Both the position numbers and the translations under genes were made by a program. A stretch of DNA of 64,000 nt from Alistipes sp. dk3624 (GTDB taxonomy: Bacteria > Bacteroidota > Bacteroidia > Bacteroidales > Rikenellaceae): assembly GCF_009557455.1 (NCBI RefSeq), contig NZ_CP045651.1, forward strand, positions 62,001 to 126,000. The letters run 5' to 3'. Below, piece by piece: positions 25,727 through 34,583 of this stretch (its first letter is position 1; every line of letters starts with the position of its first letter). Under the pieces are notes generated by a model. The model did not search any database and had not been told where the DNA came from. It was given only the letters and a program-made list of their open reading frames with translations.

Positions 25727-26488
25727 ATGACAACCGATAAACAGTTACTCAAAAAACGTTTTGCCGCCACGTTCCGGCAGTACGATTCGCTGGCCGTCGT
25801 TCAGCAGGAGATCTGCGGCCAGTTGGACGAAATGATCGGGCGGATCTGCCCCGGGCGGATCGGCCGGGCGATGGAGGTCGGCTGCGGAACCGGCTTCCTT
25901 ACGCGCTACCTGCTGCGGCGCTATCCGGACGCCGAATGGATCGTCAACGACCTGATCGAAGAATCGGAAATCTATTTGCGGCCTTATGCGTCCGGACACT
26001 ATGTGGAATACCTGTGGGGCGATGCGGAACTGCTGCCGCTGCCCGGAGAGCTGGATATGATCGCGTCGGCGTCGGCCGTGCAGTGGTTCGACAACCTGCC
26101 GCTTTTTATCGACCGCGCGGTCGGGAGCCTTTGCTGCGGCGGTTACTTCGCGTTTACGACGTTCGGTACCGACAATTTCCGGGAGATCCGGGCTACGACC
26201 GGCGAAGGGTTGCATTACTATACCAGCGAGCAGTTGCAGGAGTTGTTGACCGCTGCCGGATACGGGATCGTCGAAACGCTCGAATACACGCGCCATCTGC
26301 CGTTCGACACTCCGGCCGACGTATTGCGGCATATCAAGGCCACCGGCGTGAACTCGATCCGCAAGGCGCGCTGGGGAAAGCAACAGTTGATGGATTTCGA
26401 AACGGCTTACCGGGAACATTTCAGTATGCCGGACGGTCGCGTCGCGCTGACCTACCATCCGATCCTCGTCCTGGCGCAGAAAAAGTAA
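25727..26488 (+). CDS. bioC: Malonyl-ACP O-methyltransferase
   Basis: 253 residues. A SAM-dependent methyltransferase that caps malonyl-ACP so that fatty acid synthesis can build the pimelate chain. The SAM motif is MEVGCGTGFLTRYL (49-62). SASAVQWFDNLP and FTTFGTDNFREI are typical of BioC. The N-terminal KKRFAATFRQYDSLAVVQQEI is also characteristic. It is the last gene of the mqnB-mqnD-bioF-bioG-bioC run. bioA, bioD and bioB are not here. The stop codon lies within a few bases of the convergent RNase P RNA gene's 3' end. Confidence 0.95.
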   Translation: MTTDKQLLKKRFAATFRQYDSLAVVQQEICGQLDEMIGRICPGRIGRAMEVGCGTGFLTRYLLRRYPDAEWIVNDLIEESEIYLRPYASGHYVEYLWGDAELLPLPGELDMIASASAVQWFDNLPLFIDRAVGSLCCGGYFAFTTFGTDNFREIRATTGEGLHYYTSEQLQELLTAAGYGIVETLEYTRHLPFDTPADVLRHIKATGVNSIRKARWGKQQLMDFETAYREHFSMPDGRVALTYHPILVLAQKK

Positions 26489-26490
26489 AA

Positions 26491-26896
26491 AAGCACAGCA
26501 GGGCTTGTAAGCCGGGTTCTGTACCTTCGCGAGCGAAGGCCTCTGTCATTTATCTAGGCCGGCGGTCACCCGCACGGCTCGTCAGCAACCTACCCCCCGA
26601 CATCGGACGAGCAGCCCTACAACTGCCGGTATACATGGTCTTGCAACCCGCGGGACGTACTGACCGGCACGTGTCGCCACGGCCGCGGTGGGCTCTTACC
26701 CCGCCTTTTCACCCTTACCGTCCTTGCGGACGGCGGTCGTTTTCTGTTACGCTTGCCATTCCCTCGCGAGAATCTTCCCGTTAGGAAGCGCGGCGCTCTG
26801 CGTTGCCCGGACTTTCCTCCCCTCCCGTATGCGAACCAAAATATCGTCGAATGCATTCCGGCCCCGGGAGCAGCGACAGAGCTTCCCTGCTGTGCC
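26491..26896 (-). ncRNA. rnpB: RNase P RNA (bacterial class A)
   Basis: The plus strand shows the complement of the universal RNase P core: AAGCCGGGTTCTGT near the 3' end and a CR-like region near GTTGCCCGGACTTTCCTC. The ends pair as helix P1: GCACAGCAGGG (26493-26503) with CCCTGCTGTGC (26885-26895). On the minus strand the 3' end is followed by TTTTTT. About 400 nt is the normal size. A TACCTTTG -7 box at 26907-26900 places the start near 26894. It processes the 5' ends of tRNAs. Confidence 0.95.
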
Positions 26897-26899
26897 CCG

Positions 26900-26907
26900 C
26901 AAAGGTA
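26900..26907 (-). promoter_or_regulatory. -7 box for rnpB
   Basis: TACCTTTG on the minus strand, just upstream of the predicted 5' end of RNase P RNA. The -33 element is not clear. Confidence 0.55.
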
Positions 26908-26995
26908 ATCAAATGAAACCGAAATACGGGCCGTCCCGCCGTTAATTTTATCTTCCGGAGAATCGTCGTCCGGAAGTTCCTGCCGGTAGGCCGTG

Positions 26996-27029
26996 AAAAA
27001 AGCCGGCACCTTATTTTCAGGCGCCGGCC
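26996..27029 (-). terminator. Terminator of the metallophosphoesterase gene
   Basis: GCCGGCAC (27002-27009) pairs, with one mismatch, with GCGCCGGC (27021-27028), and TTTTTTC follows on the minus strand. It lies between the gene's stop and rnpB. A second small inverted repeat (CTTCCGG/CCGGAAG) lies at 26952-26976. Confidence 0.75.
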
Positions 27030-27052
27030 TTGTAGAAAGTCGATACGGCGGG

Positions 27053-28210
27053 TTACTTGCTGATTGTAAATTCTTTGAGCGTGTTGCCTCCGGTGTCCGT
27101 CACCTTCGCTTTCAGCGTGCGTCCGTCGATATCGATCCGTGCGACGCTTTCGGTGCTGTTGACGATTACCGGGAAAGTCAGTCGGTCGTACTTGTCCGGC
27201 GACATGAATTCGTAAGCGTGGGTGTGCCCGGAAATCATCAGGTCGATCTTCGCTTGGTTGTACAGCGGTAGGAATTTGTCCGTGATGTCCTGTATCCCGT
27301 GGCGCTCGGGATTGTCGCTCTCCATGTGCGAAAGCGGCGGGAAATGGTTCATCACGATGCGCCATTTCGCGCTTTTGTACGCTTTCGAGCGTATCAGTTC
27401 GCCGAACCAGGCGGCCTGTTCGGTACGGTATCCGTCGAAGTCGGTCAGTCCGGCGTAGACCCAGAAATCGTCCGGCTTGTCCTCGCCGCAGTCGAACACG
27501 ATGAACATGATGTCGCCCACGCGGTAGGCTCCGTAATATTTTCCGCTGCTTTTCGGAACGTAGCGGGCGTATTCGCGGGCCATGTTGCCGCGCGTTTCGT
27601 GGTTGCCGCGCACCAGTACGAACGGTTTTTCCGAGGCGAACAGCTCGACGCTTTTATCGATGAAGCTCCGGAACGGCGTTTCTTCGTTGTCGTAGTAATT
27701 CATCATGTCGCCGACGTAGAAAATCATATCGGCGCTGCCGACGCCGGCCTGGTTCAGCAGGCGGCCCAGTTTATCGGGCTGCTGATGCATGTCGCTCAGC
27801 GCGATGAACGAGCAGGCGGTCGCTTTCGGATCCGGAGTCGAGAAGCGGCGCCAGGGCGAGACGATGCTGTCGCCGAACGTCACTTTGTAAGGCTGGAAGT
27901 CGGCGATTTGCTTCGAACAGAGCCGGTACTGGTAACGGGTGTCCGGCCGGAGGTTTTCGACGCGAATCACGTTGAACGTGTTGTAGGCGTCGCGCAAGCC
28001 GTTCCTGACGGTGTAGTGTCGTTCGGCTTCTCCGCCGTCCGGTTTCACTTCCACCCACGAAAAGCCTTTGTCGCTGGTCGTAAAGACGAATGTGACCGCG
28101 TGTTCGGAGAGTTCTTGCAGATATGGGCCGTGGTTGAACGTGTACGACTGTGCCGACGCGGTATATAATACGGCCAGTAGGCCGAGAAAACAAAAGACGA
28201 TTTTTTTCAT
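27053..28210 (-). CDS. Secreted purple-acid-phosphatase-like metallophosphoesterase
   Basis: 385 residues. A signal peptide (MKKIVFCFLGLLAVLYTASAQ) is followed by a fibronectin-III-like N-terminal domain (about 30-130) and a calcineurin-like metallophosphoesterase domain. The metal-binding motifs are in order: ALSDMHQ, YVGDMMNYYDN, RGNHETRG, MNHFPP and SGHTHAYEF. This architecture is that of purple-acid-phosphatase-like enzymes. Likely periplasmic or outer surface, hydrolysing phosphoesters of unknown identity. A TACTTTTG -7 box lies on the minus strand at 28249-28242. Confidence 0.92.
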   Translation of the reverse strand: MKKIVFCFLGLLAVLYTASAQSYTFNHGPYLQELSEHAVTFVFTTSDKGFSWVEVKPDGGEAERHYTVRNGLRDAYNTFNVIRVENLRPDTRYQYRLCSKQIADFQPYKVTFGDSIVSPWRRFSTPDPKATACSFIALSDMHQQPDKLGRLLNQAGVGSADMIFYVGDMMNYYDNEETPFRSFIDKSVELFASEKPFVLVRGNHETRGNMAREYARYVPKSSGKYYGAYRVGDIMFIVFDCGEDKPDDFWVYAGLTDFDGYRTEQAAWFGELIRSKAYKSAKWRIVMNHFPPLSHMESDNPERHGIQDITDKFLPLYNQAKIDLMISGHTHAYEFMSPDKYDRLTFPVIVNSTESVARIDIDGRTLKAKVTDTGGNTLKEFTISK

Positions 28211-28341
28211 CGAGATGTTCGTTTAGTGATTTTTCGAATACCAAAAGTACGAAAAAAAGGGATTCGCCGGTCGGATATGGCTCGAAACCGTTCGTTTTTT
28301 ATTTCCTTTGCAGGAAAATCCGGTTCGCCGGTCAACTGTGC

Positions 28342-29547
28342 ATGAAACAAAATATCTGTATATCCGATTACGATTATCCGCTGCCCGAGGAGCGGATCGC
28401 CAAATTTCCGCTGGAACGCCGCGAGCAGTCGAAACTGTTGCTCTGCCGCGACGGACGGGTTTCGGAAGACCGTTTTTTCGAAGTGGGGAAATACCTGCCC
28501 GAAGGCAGCCTGTTGGTGTTCAACAATACGAAAGTAATCCGGGCGCGGCTCGTTTTCTATAAGGAAACCGGAGCCCGGATCGAAATATTCTGCCTCGAAC
28601 CGCATGATCCGGCCGATTACGAGCGGGCGTTCGCCGCCAAAGAAAGTTCCGAGTGGTCGTGCATCGTCGGTAACCTGAAAAAGTGGAAGGACGGCCCGTT
28701 GCATATCGATTTCGAACTGAGCGCATGTTCCTGCCGCCTGAGCGCCGAAAAGGTATCCGCCGGGGAGAAGGAACAAATCGTCCGGTTCCGCTGGGATGTC
28801 GACTTGTCGTTCGGGCAACTGCTCGAAACGCTCGGGCGGATTCCGATTCCGCCCTATTTGCGCCGCGAAAGCGAGGAACTGGACAACAGCCGCTACCAGA
28901 CAGTCTATTCGAAGTTCGAGGGATCGGTCGCCGCGCCGACCGCCGGCCTGCATTTTACGCCCGAACTGATCGAATCGCTGCGTCGGGCCGGGCATCCGAC
29001 CGACGAGGTGACCCTGCACGTCGGGGCCGGCACTTTCCTGCCGGTCAAAACGGACCGCGTGATCGACCACCGGATGCATACCGAGCATTTCGAGTTTTCG
29101 GTTTCCACGATCCGGAATCTGATCGCATACGACGGGCGCGTTACCGCGGTGGGAACGACCAGCGTGCGGACGCTCGAATCGCTGGCGGCGCTCGGCTACC
29201 GCATTGTCCGCGACGGGGAGCCGGATCCGGAACGAGTCGTCGGGCAATGGGAAATTTACGACATTCCCGACGGGCTGGACGGCCGGGAATTGCTGGCGGC
29301 GTTGGCGGACTATATGGAACGGGAGCGGTTGCAGAAGATCAAAACCTCCACGCGGATCATGATTATGCCCGGATACCGGTTTCGGGTCGTGAACAGCCTG
29401 ATAACCAACTTTCACCAACCGAAGAGCACGCTGTTGCTGTTGGTGTCGGCCTTTATCGGCGAGGATTGGCGCAGGGCGTACCGCTATGCGTTGGACAACG
29501 GGTTCCGGTTTTTAAGTTACGGGGACAGTTCGCTGTTGATTCGGTAA
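28342..29547 (+). CDS. queA: S-adenosylmethionine:tRNA ribosyltransferase-isomerase
   Basis: 401 residues. It transfers the ribosyl group of SAM to preQ1 in tRNA to make epoxyqueuosine. Family marks: DYDYPLPEERIAKFPLERREQSKLLL at the start, LLVFNNTKVIRARL, AAPTAGLHFTPELI, TLHVGAGTFLPVKTD, HTEHFEFS, TTSVRTLESLAAL, and TNFHQPKSTLLLLVSAF near the end. The start at 28342 fits the family N-terminus; earlier codons are not conserved. The radical SAM gene follows after 2 bases. No preQ1 riboswitch-like structure is evident in the 130-base gap upstream. Confidence 0.97.
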   Translation: MKQNICISDYDYPLPEERIAKFPLERREQSKLLLCRDGRVSEDRFFEVGKYLPEGSLLVFNNTKVIRARLVFYKETGARIEIFCLEPHDPADYERAFAAKESSEWSCIVGNLKKWKDGPLHIDFELSACSCRLSAEKVSAGEKEQIVRFRWDVDLSFGQLLETLGRIPIPPYLRRESEELDNSRYQTVYSKFEGSVAAPTAGLHFTPELIESLRRAGHPTDEVTLHVGAGTFLPVKTDRVIDHRMHTEHFEFSVSTIRNLIAYDGRVTAVGTTSVRTLESLAALGYRIVRDGEPDPERVVGQWEIYDIPDGLDGRELLAALADYMERERLQKIKTSTRIMIMPGYRFRVVNSLITNFHQPKSTLLLLVSAFIGEDWRRAYRYALDNGFRFLSYGDSSLLIR

Positions 29548-29549
29548 AG

Positions 29550-31292
29550 ATGGGGATTTCGTATAAGATAACGGATTGGCTGCCGACTTCGGTCAAAGAG
29601 GTTCGAGCGCGCGGGTGGGACGAACTGGATGTGATCTTGTTCTCCGGGGACGCTTATGTCGATCATCCGTCGTTCGGGGCCGCCGTGATCGGCCGGTTGC
29701 TGGAGGCCGAAGGACTGCGCGTGGCGATCGTGCCGCAGCCGAACTGGCGGGACGACCTGCGCGATTTTCGCAAGCTGGGCAAGCCGCGGCTGTTTTTCGG
29801 CGTGTCGGCCGGAAGCATGGACTCGATGGTCAACCACTATACGGCCAACAAGCGGCTGCGCAGCGACGACGCCTATACGCCCGGCGGAAAGGCCGGTTTC
29901 CGGCCCGATTATGCCGTAACGGTTTATACCCGCATTTTAAAACGGCTTTTCCCGGATACGCCGGTCGTGATCGGCGGGATCGAGGCTTCGCTGCGCCGGG
30001 CCGCGCATTACGATTACTGGAGCGACTCTCTGAAACCTTCCGTGCTGGTCGACAGCGGGGCCGATCTGCTGACTTACGGCATGGGCGAACGGGTGGTGCT
30101 CGACATCGCGCGGGCGATGCACAACGGTTACAACCTGAACCTGCTGCGCAAATTGCGTCAGGTGGCCTTCCTGGCCGACGATAGGTATGTGGATTCGCTC
30201 GGCGACGAGGCGTTGAGGCTGCACGGTTTTGAAAAATGTCTGAAAGATAGGCGGGCGTTCGGCGAGAATTTCGTCCGGATCGAAACCGAATCGAATCGGA
30301 TGGAAGCCCGGACGCTGGTCGAGCCGGTCGGCGACCGTTTCGTCGTGATCAATCCGCCGTATCCGAAACTGTCCGAACAGGAGCTGGACCACAGTTTCGG
30401 CCTGCCCTATACCCGCTTGCCGCATCCGCGCTATAACGGCAAAGGCGATATTCCGGCTTACGAGATGATTAAATTTTCGGTGAACCTGCATCGGGGCTGT
30501 TTCGGCGGGTGCAGTTTCTGCACGATTTCGGCGCATCAGGGCAAGTTCGTTTCGAGCCGCAGCGAGGAGTCGGTGCTCGACGAAGTGCGGAAACTGACGC
30601 GGATGCCGGGTTTCAAAGGATATATTTCCGACCTGGGCGGGCCGTCGGCCAATATGTACCGGATGGGCGGGCGCAACGAAGCGTTGTGCCGCAAATGCAG
30701 CCGTCCGTCGTGCATCTATCCGTCGCTGTGCCGCAACCTGAACAACGACCACCGGCCGTTGATGGAACTGTACCGTAAGGTAGACCGGTTGGCCGGAGTC
30801 AAAAAATCGTTTATCGGCAGCGGAATACGCTACGATCTGTTCGGCGACAACAACCGGGATTACCTGCGCGAAGTGGTCGTGAACCACGTATCCGGGCGGC
30901 TGAAAGTGGCTCCCGAACATACCGAGGACGGCGTGCTGCGGCTGATGCGCAAACCGTCGTTCGCGCTGTTCCGCGACCTGAACGAACGTTTTCAGAAAAT
31001 ATGCCGGGACGAGGGATTGAATTATCAGTTGATCCCCTATTTCATTTCGAGCCATCCGGGGTGTACCGAACGGGATATGCGCAACCTGGCGGCCGAGACG
31101 CGGCGGCTGCATTTCCGGCTCGAACAGGTGCAGGACCTGACCCCCACCCCGATGACGCTGTCGTCGGTGATGTTTTACACGGGCGAAAATCCGTACACGG
31201 ACGAAAAAGTGTATGTCGCGCGTTCGCAGGACGAAAAGCGAAGGCAGAAAAGTTATTTTTTCGGATGGAAAGACCGGCGCGGCGAACGGTAA
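29550..31292 (+). CDS. YgiQ-family radical SAM protein
   Basis: 580 residues. The N-terminal YgiQ domain (DWLPTSVKEVRARGWDELDVILFSGDAYVDHP, SAGSMDSMVNHYTANKR) precedes the radical SAM core with cluster cysteines C317, C321 and C324 (GCFGGCSFCTISAHQG). The family is widespread and has no firmly established reaction. A C-terminal extension follows the core. Its start codon lies 2 bases after queA, so the two are co-transcribed, but a queuosine role is only a guess from position. Confidence 0.93.
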   Translation: MGISYKITDWLPTSVKEVRARGWDELDVILFSGDAYVDHPSFGAAVIGRLLEAEGLRVAIVPQPNWRDDLRDFRKLGKPRLFFGVSAGSMDSMVNHYTANKRLRSDDAYTPGGKAGFRPDYAVTVYTRILKRLFPDTPVVIGGIEASLRRAAHYDYWSDSLKPSVLVDSGADLLTYGMGERVVLDIARAMHNGYNLNLLRKLRQVAFLADDRYVDSLGDEALRLHGFEKCLKDRRAFGENFVRIETESNRMEARTLVEPVGDRFVVINPPYPKLSEQELDHSFGLPYTRLPHPRYNGKGDIPAYEMIKFSVNLHRGCFGGCSFCTISAHQGKFVSSRSEESVLDEVRKLTRMPGFKGYISDLGGPSANMYRMGGRNEALCRKCSRPSCIYPSLCRNLNNDHRPLMELYRKVDRLAGVKKSFIGSGIRYDLFGDNNRDYLREVVVNHVSGRLKVAPEHTEDGVLRLMRKPSFALFRDLNERFQKICRDEGLNYQLIPYFISSHPGCTERDMRNLAAETRRLHFRLEQVQDLTPTPMTLSSVMFYTGENPYTDEKVYVARSQDEKRRQKSYFFGWKDRRGER

Positions 31293-31366
31293 GTCCGAAA
31301 AATCGCCGCGGTCTTTCCCCGTGTCGATTAAAATCGTATCTTTACATGACCGTTGAGAATTGAATT

Positions 31367-32959
31367 ATGGCAAAACGTTACACCCCGAATCCGAACAATG
31401 AAGAGGCTGCGGCCGCGCTGACCGATACGGTCGGGTTGATTCCGCCGCAGTCCGTCGAACTGGAAGAGGCCGTGCTCGGCGCCCTGATGCTCGAAAAGGA
31501 CGCCGTGATCGAAATACAGGGGATCATCACTCCCGAAGCTTTTTACAAAGAGGCGCACCAGATCATCTACAAGGCGATCATGGAGCTGTCGATGGAACTC
31601 AAACCGATCGACCTGTATACCGTTACCGAAAAACTGAAGCAAACCCGCAAACTGTCTGCAGTGGGCGGTGCGGCCTACCTCGCGCAGTTGACCCAGAAGG
31701 TGGGATCGGCGGCGCATATCGAATTTCACAGCAAAATTATCGCCCAGAAGTTCGTCCAGCGCGAGCTGATCCGCGCGGCGACCGAGATACAGAAGAAAGC
31801 GTACGACGAGTCGATGGACGTAACCGACCTGATCGACTTGGCCGAAGGCGAGATTTTCAAAGTGTCCGAAGGCCACGTGAAGCGCGACGTGCAGAAGTCG
31901 CGCGATATCCTGACTAAAACGCTGCTCGCGATCGAGGAGGCTTCGAAACGCGAGGGCGGGTTTAGCGGCGTGCCGACCGGGTTTACGCACCTTGACCGGC
32001 TGACGCTCGGCTGGCAGCCTTCCGACCTGATTATCATTGCGGCGCGCCCGTCGATGGGTAAGACGGCTTTCGTGTTGTCGCTGGCGCGCAACGTGGCGGT
32101 CGATTTCGAAAAAGGGGTTGCCTTCTTCTCGCTCGAAATGAGCGCCGAGCAGTTGATGATGCGTCTGATCGTCGGCGAGTCGGGACTCGACTCGCGCGAC
32201 GTGCGCAACGGACAGTTGACGCCCGAGCAGTGGAAGCATCTCGAATCGTCGATCAAGCCGTTGGCCGGTGCGCCGCTGTTTATCGACGATACGCCGGCCC
32301 TGTCGATTTACGAGTTTCGTTCGAAGGTGCGCCGGCTGAAGACGCAGTACGATATCCAACTGGTGATTATCGACTACCTGCAGTTGATGACCGCCGCGGT
32401 CGATACGCGCGGCGGAAATCGCGAGCAGGAGGTGGCGATGATTTCGCGTTCGCTGAAGGCGATCGCCAAAGAGCTGAACATCCCGATCATCGCGCTTTCG
32501 CAGTTGAACCGTTCGGTCGAGTCGCGCGGCGGCAACAAACGGCCGCAACTGTCCGACCTGCGTGAATCGGGCGCCATCGAGCAGGACGCCGACTTGGTGG
32601 CCTTTATCCACCGCCCGGAGTATTACGGGCTGATGACCGACGAGGACGGCACTCCCACGCAGGGCATGGCCGAGATCATCGTCGCCAAGCACCGTAACGG
32701 CGCGGTTGATACGATTAAGTTGCGTTTCCGCAAAGAACAGGCGAAATTCATGGATTACGACGATATTTCCGGCGACGGGTTTTCGATGGACAGCAGCATG
32801 AATTCCGAATTCGGATCGGCTATCGACGGCGGAAATGCCGGCGGCGGAGCAATGAACGATTTCGGCGGGTATGGCGAATTCGGCGTGCCGTCGGGATCGG
32901 CGCCGAACAAGCTCGGCGGTTTCGGCACGCCGCCGGACGATGAGAATCCGCCGTTCTAA
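31367..32959 (+). CDS. dnaB: Replicative DNA helicase
   Basis: 530 residues. It unwinds DNA ahead of the replication fork as a hexamer. An N-terminal DnaB domain (about 25-130, PPQSVELEEAVLGALMLEK) and a linker lead to the RecA-like core with Walker A ARPSMGKT (226-233) and Walker B-like LVIIDYLQLM. SQLNRSVESRGGNKRPQLSDLRESGAIEQDAD is the arginine-finger region. The last 60 residues are a glycine-rich, probably disordered tail. No intein or insertion is seen. TATCTTTA at 31337-31344 is a possible -7 box. Confidence 0.98.
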   Translation: MAKRYTPNPNNEEAAAALTDTVGLIPPQSVELEEAVLGALMLEKDAVIEIQGIITPEAFYKEAHQIIYKAIMELSMELKPIDLYTVTEKLKQTRKLSAVGGAAYLAQLTQKVGSAAHIEFHSKIIAQKFVQRELIRAATEIQKKAYDESMDVTDLIDLAEGEIFKVSEGHVKRDVQKSRDILTKTLLAIEEASKREGGFSGVPTGFTHLDRLTLGWQPSDLIIIAARPSMGKTAFVLSLARNVAVDFEKGVAFFSLEMSAEQLMMRLIVGESGLDSRDVRNGQLTPEQWKHLESSIKPLAGAPLFIDDTPALSIYEFRSKVRRLKTQYDIQLVIIDYLQLMTAAVDTRGGNREQEVAMISRSLKAIAKELNIPIIALSQLNRSVESRGGNKRPQLSDLRESGAIEQDADLVAFIHRPEYYGLMTDEDGTPTQGMAEIIVAKHRNGAVDTIKLRFRKEQAKFMDYDDISGDGFSMDSSMNSEFGSAIDGGNAGGGAMNDFGGYGEFGVPSGSAPNKLGGFGTPPDDENPPF

Positions 32960-33032
32960 ACGAGAAAAGGATTTGATTTTTGAATAACCGCTTCGGATCT
33001 GTCCGGGGCGCGTAGCAACGCAACAGACTGTT

Positions 33033-34568
33033 ATGTTCGTTAAGAGTTACGGAAGCGCCGTTGTCGGCATCGAGGCGATCACGGTCGCCGTCGAGGTGAA
33101 TATCTCGGCGGGGATCGGACTCTACATGGTCGGACTGCCGGACAATGCGGTGCGCGAAAGCCAGGAACGTATCCGGGCCGCTTTCGAAAACTGTTCGTAC
33201 AAGATGAGCGGTCGGAAGGTGATCGTCAACCTTGCCCCGGCCGATATCCGCAAAGAAGGGTCGGCTTACGATCTGCCGATCGCGGTGGCTGTTTTGGCGG
33301 CTACCGAACAGGTGGATTCGGCTCCGCTGGCTCGTTATGTGCTGATGGGCGAGTTGTCGCTGGACGGTTCGCTGTTGCCGGTACGGGGCGCGTTGCCGAT
33401 CGCCATACAGGCGCAGAAAGAGGGATTTAAAGGGGTTATCCTGCCGAAACAGAATGCGGCGGAGGCGGCGGTCGTCGGATCGCTGGAGGTTTACGGAGCC
33501 GGTCATCTGCGCGAGGTGGTCGGATTCCTGTGCGGGGAGCATACCCTTTCGCGGACAACGGTCGATCTCGAAGGACGATTCCGGGAAAATGCCGAACGGT
33601 TCGACGTCGATTTCGGCGACGTCCGGGGGCTGGCGCATGTGAAACGGGCGCTGGAGATCGCGGCGGCCGGCGGGCACAACGTACTGATGATCGGGCCTCC
33701 GGGGTCGGGCAAAACGATGCTGGCGCGGCGTATGCCGTCGATTATGCCGCCGATGACGTTGCAGGAGGCGCTCGAAACCACGAAGATACATTCGGTAGCC
33801 GGGAAGCTCGGCGCCGAAACGGGTCTGTTGGTGACGCGGCCTTTCCGGTCGCCGCATCATCTGACTTCTCAGGCCGCTCTGGTCGGCGGCGGAACGTCGC
33901 CCCAGCCCGGCGAAATATCGCTGGCCCACAATGGAATCCTGTTCGCCGACGAACTGCCCGAGTTCGGACGCAGCCTGTTGGAGACGCTGCGTCAGCCGAT
34001 GGAAGATAAAGTAATCACGGTCTCCCGTTCGAAATACACGGTGCAGTATCCGGCCAATTTCATGCTGGTCGCTTCGATGAACCCGTGTCCGTGCGGTTAT
34101 TATAACCATCCGACCAAAGCGTGCGTCTGTTCGCATGGGGCGGTATCCAAATACCTGAACCGGATTTCGGGGCCTATGCTCGACCGGATCGACCTGCACA
34201 TTGAGGTGATTCCTGTGGATTTTTCGGAGTTGTCGCAACCGGGGGCTGCGGAGAGCAGCGCCGCAATCCGCAGCCGCGTGGTGGCTGCACGGCAGGTTCA
34301 GACCGAACGTTTCGCCGGAACACCGGTATATACCAACGCCATGATGAACAGCCGTCAGTTGCGGGAATTCTGTCCGCTTTCGGCCGAATCGAGCGCTTTG
34401 TTACGCAAGGCGATGGAACGTTTCAACCTGTCGGCGCGGGCCTACGACCGGATTCTCAAGGTTTCGCGGACGATCGCCGATCTGGCAGGAGGCGGGCGGA
34501 TCGAACCGGCGCATATCGCCGAGGCGATCGGTTACCGGACGCTTGACCGCGATACGTGGGGCGCTTAA
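33033..34568 (+). CDS. YifB-family Mg-chelatase-like AAA+ ATPase (ComM-like)
   Basis: 511 residues. An N-terminal Lon-protease-like S16 fold domain (about 1-170) is followed by a Mg-chelatase AAA+ domain with Walker A GPPGSGKT (221-228) and a C-terminal Mg_chelatase_C domain (LSARAYDRILKVSRTIADL). NPCPCGYYNHPTKACVC is the conserved cysteine motif. In naturally competent bacteria the homologue ComM is a helicase that helps integrate incoming DNA. The next gene is comEC, also a DNA-uptake family. Confidence 0.93.
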   Translation: MFVKSYGSAVVGIEAITVAVEVNISAGIGLYMVGLPDNAVRESQERIRAAFENCSYKMSGRKVIVNLAPADIRKEGSAYDLPIAVAVLAATEQVDSAPLARYVLMGELSLDGSLLPVRGALPIAIQAQKEGFKGVILPKQNAAEAAVVGSLEVYGAGHLREVVGFLCGEHTLSRTTVDLEGRFRENAERFDVDFGDVRGLAHVKRALEIAAAGGHNVLMIGPPGSGKTMLARRMPSIMPPMTLQEALETTKIHSVAGKLGAETGLLVTRPFRSPHHLTSQAALVGGGTSPQPGEISLAHNGILFADELPEFGRSLLETLRQPMEDKVITVSRSKYTVQYPANFMLVASMNPCPCGYYNHPTKACVCSHGAVSKYLNRISGPMLDRIDLHIEVIPVDFSELSQPGAAESSAAIRSRVVAARQVQTERFAGTPVYTNAMMNSRQLREFCPLSAESSALLRKAMERFNLSARAYDRILKVSRTIADLAGGGRIEPAHIAEAIGYRTLDRDTWGA

Positions 34569-34583
34569 AAACCGACGGACGCG

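Noticed and set aside
28211-28341. Possible preQ1 riboswitch before queA
   Set aside because: The stretch is AT-rich and I could not build the required pseudoknot-type stem or the conserved A-rich tail.
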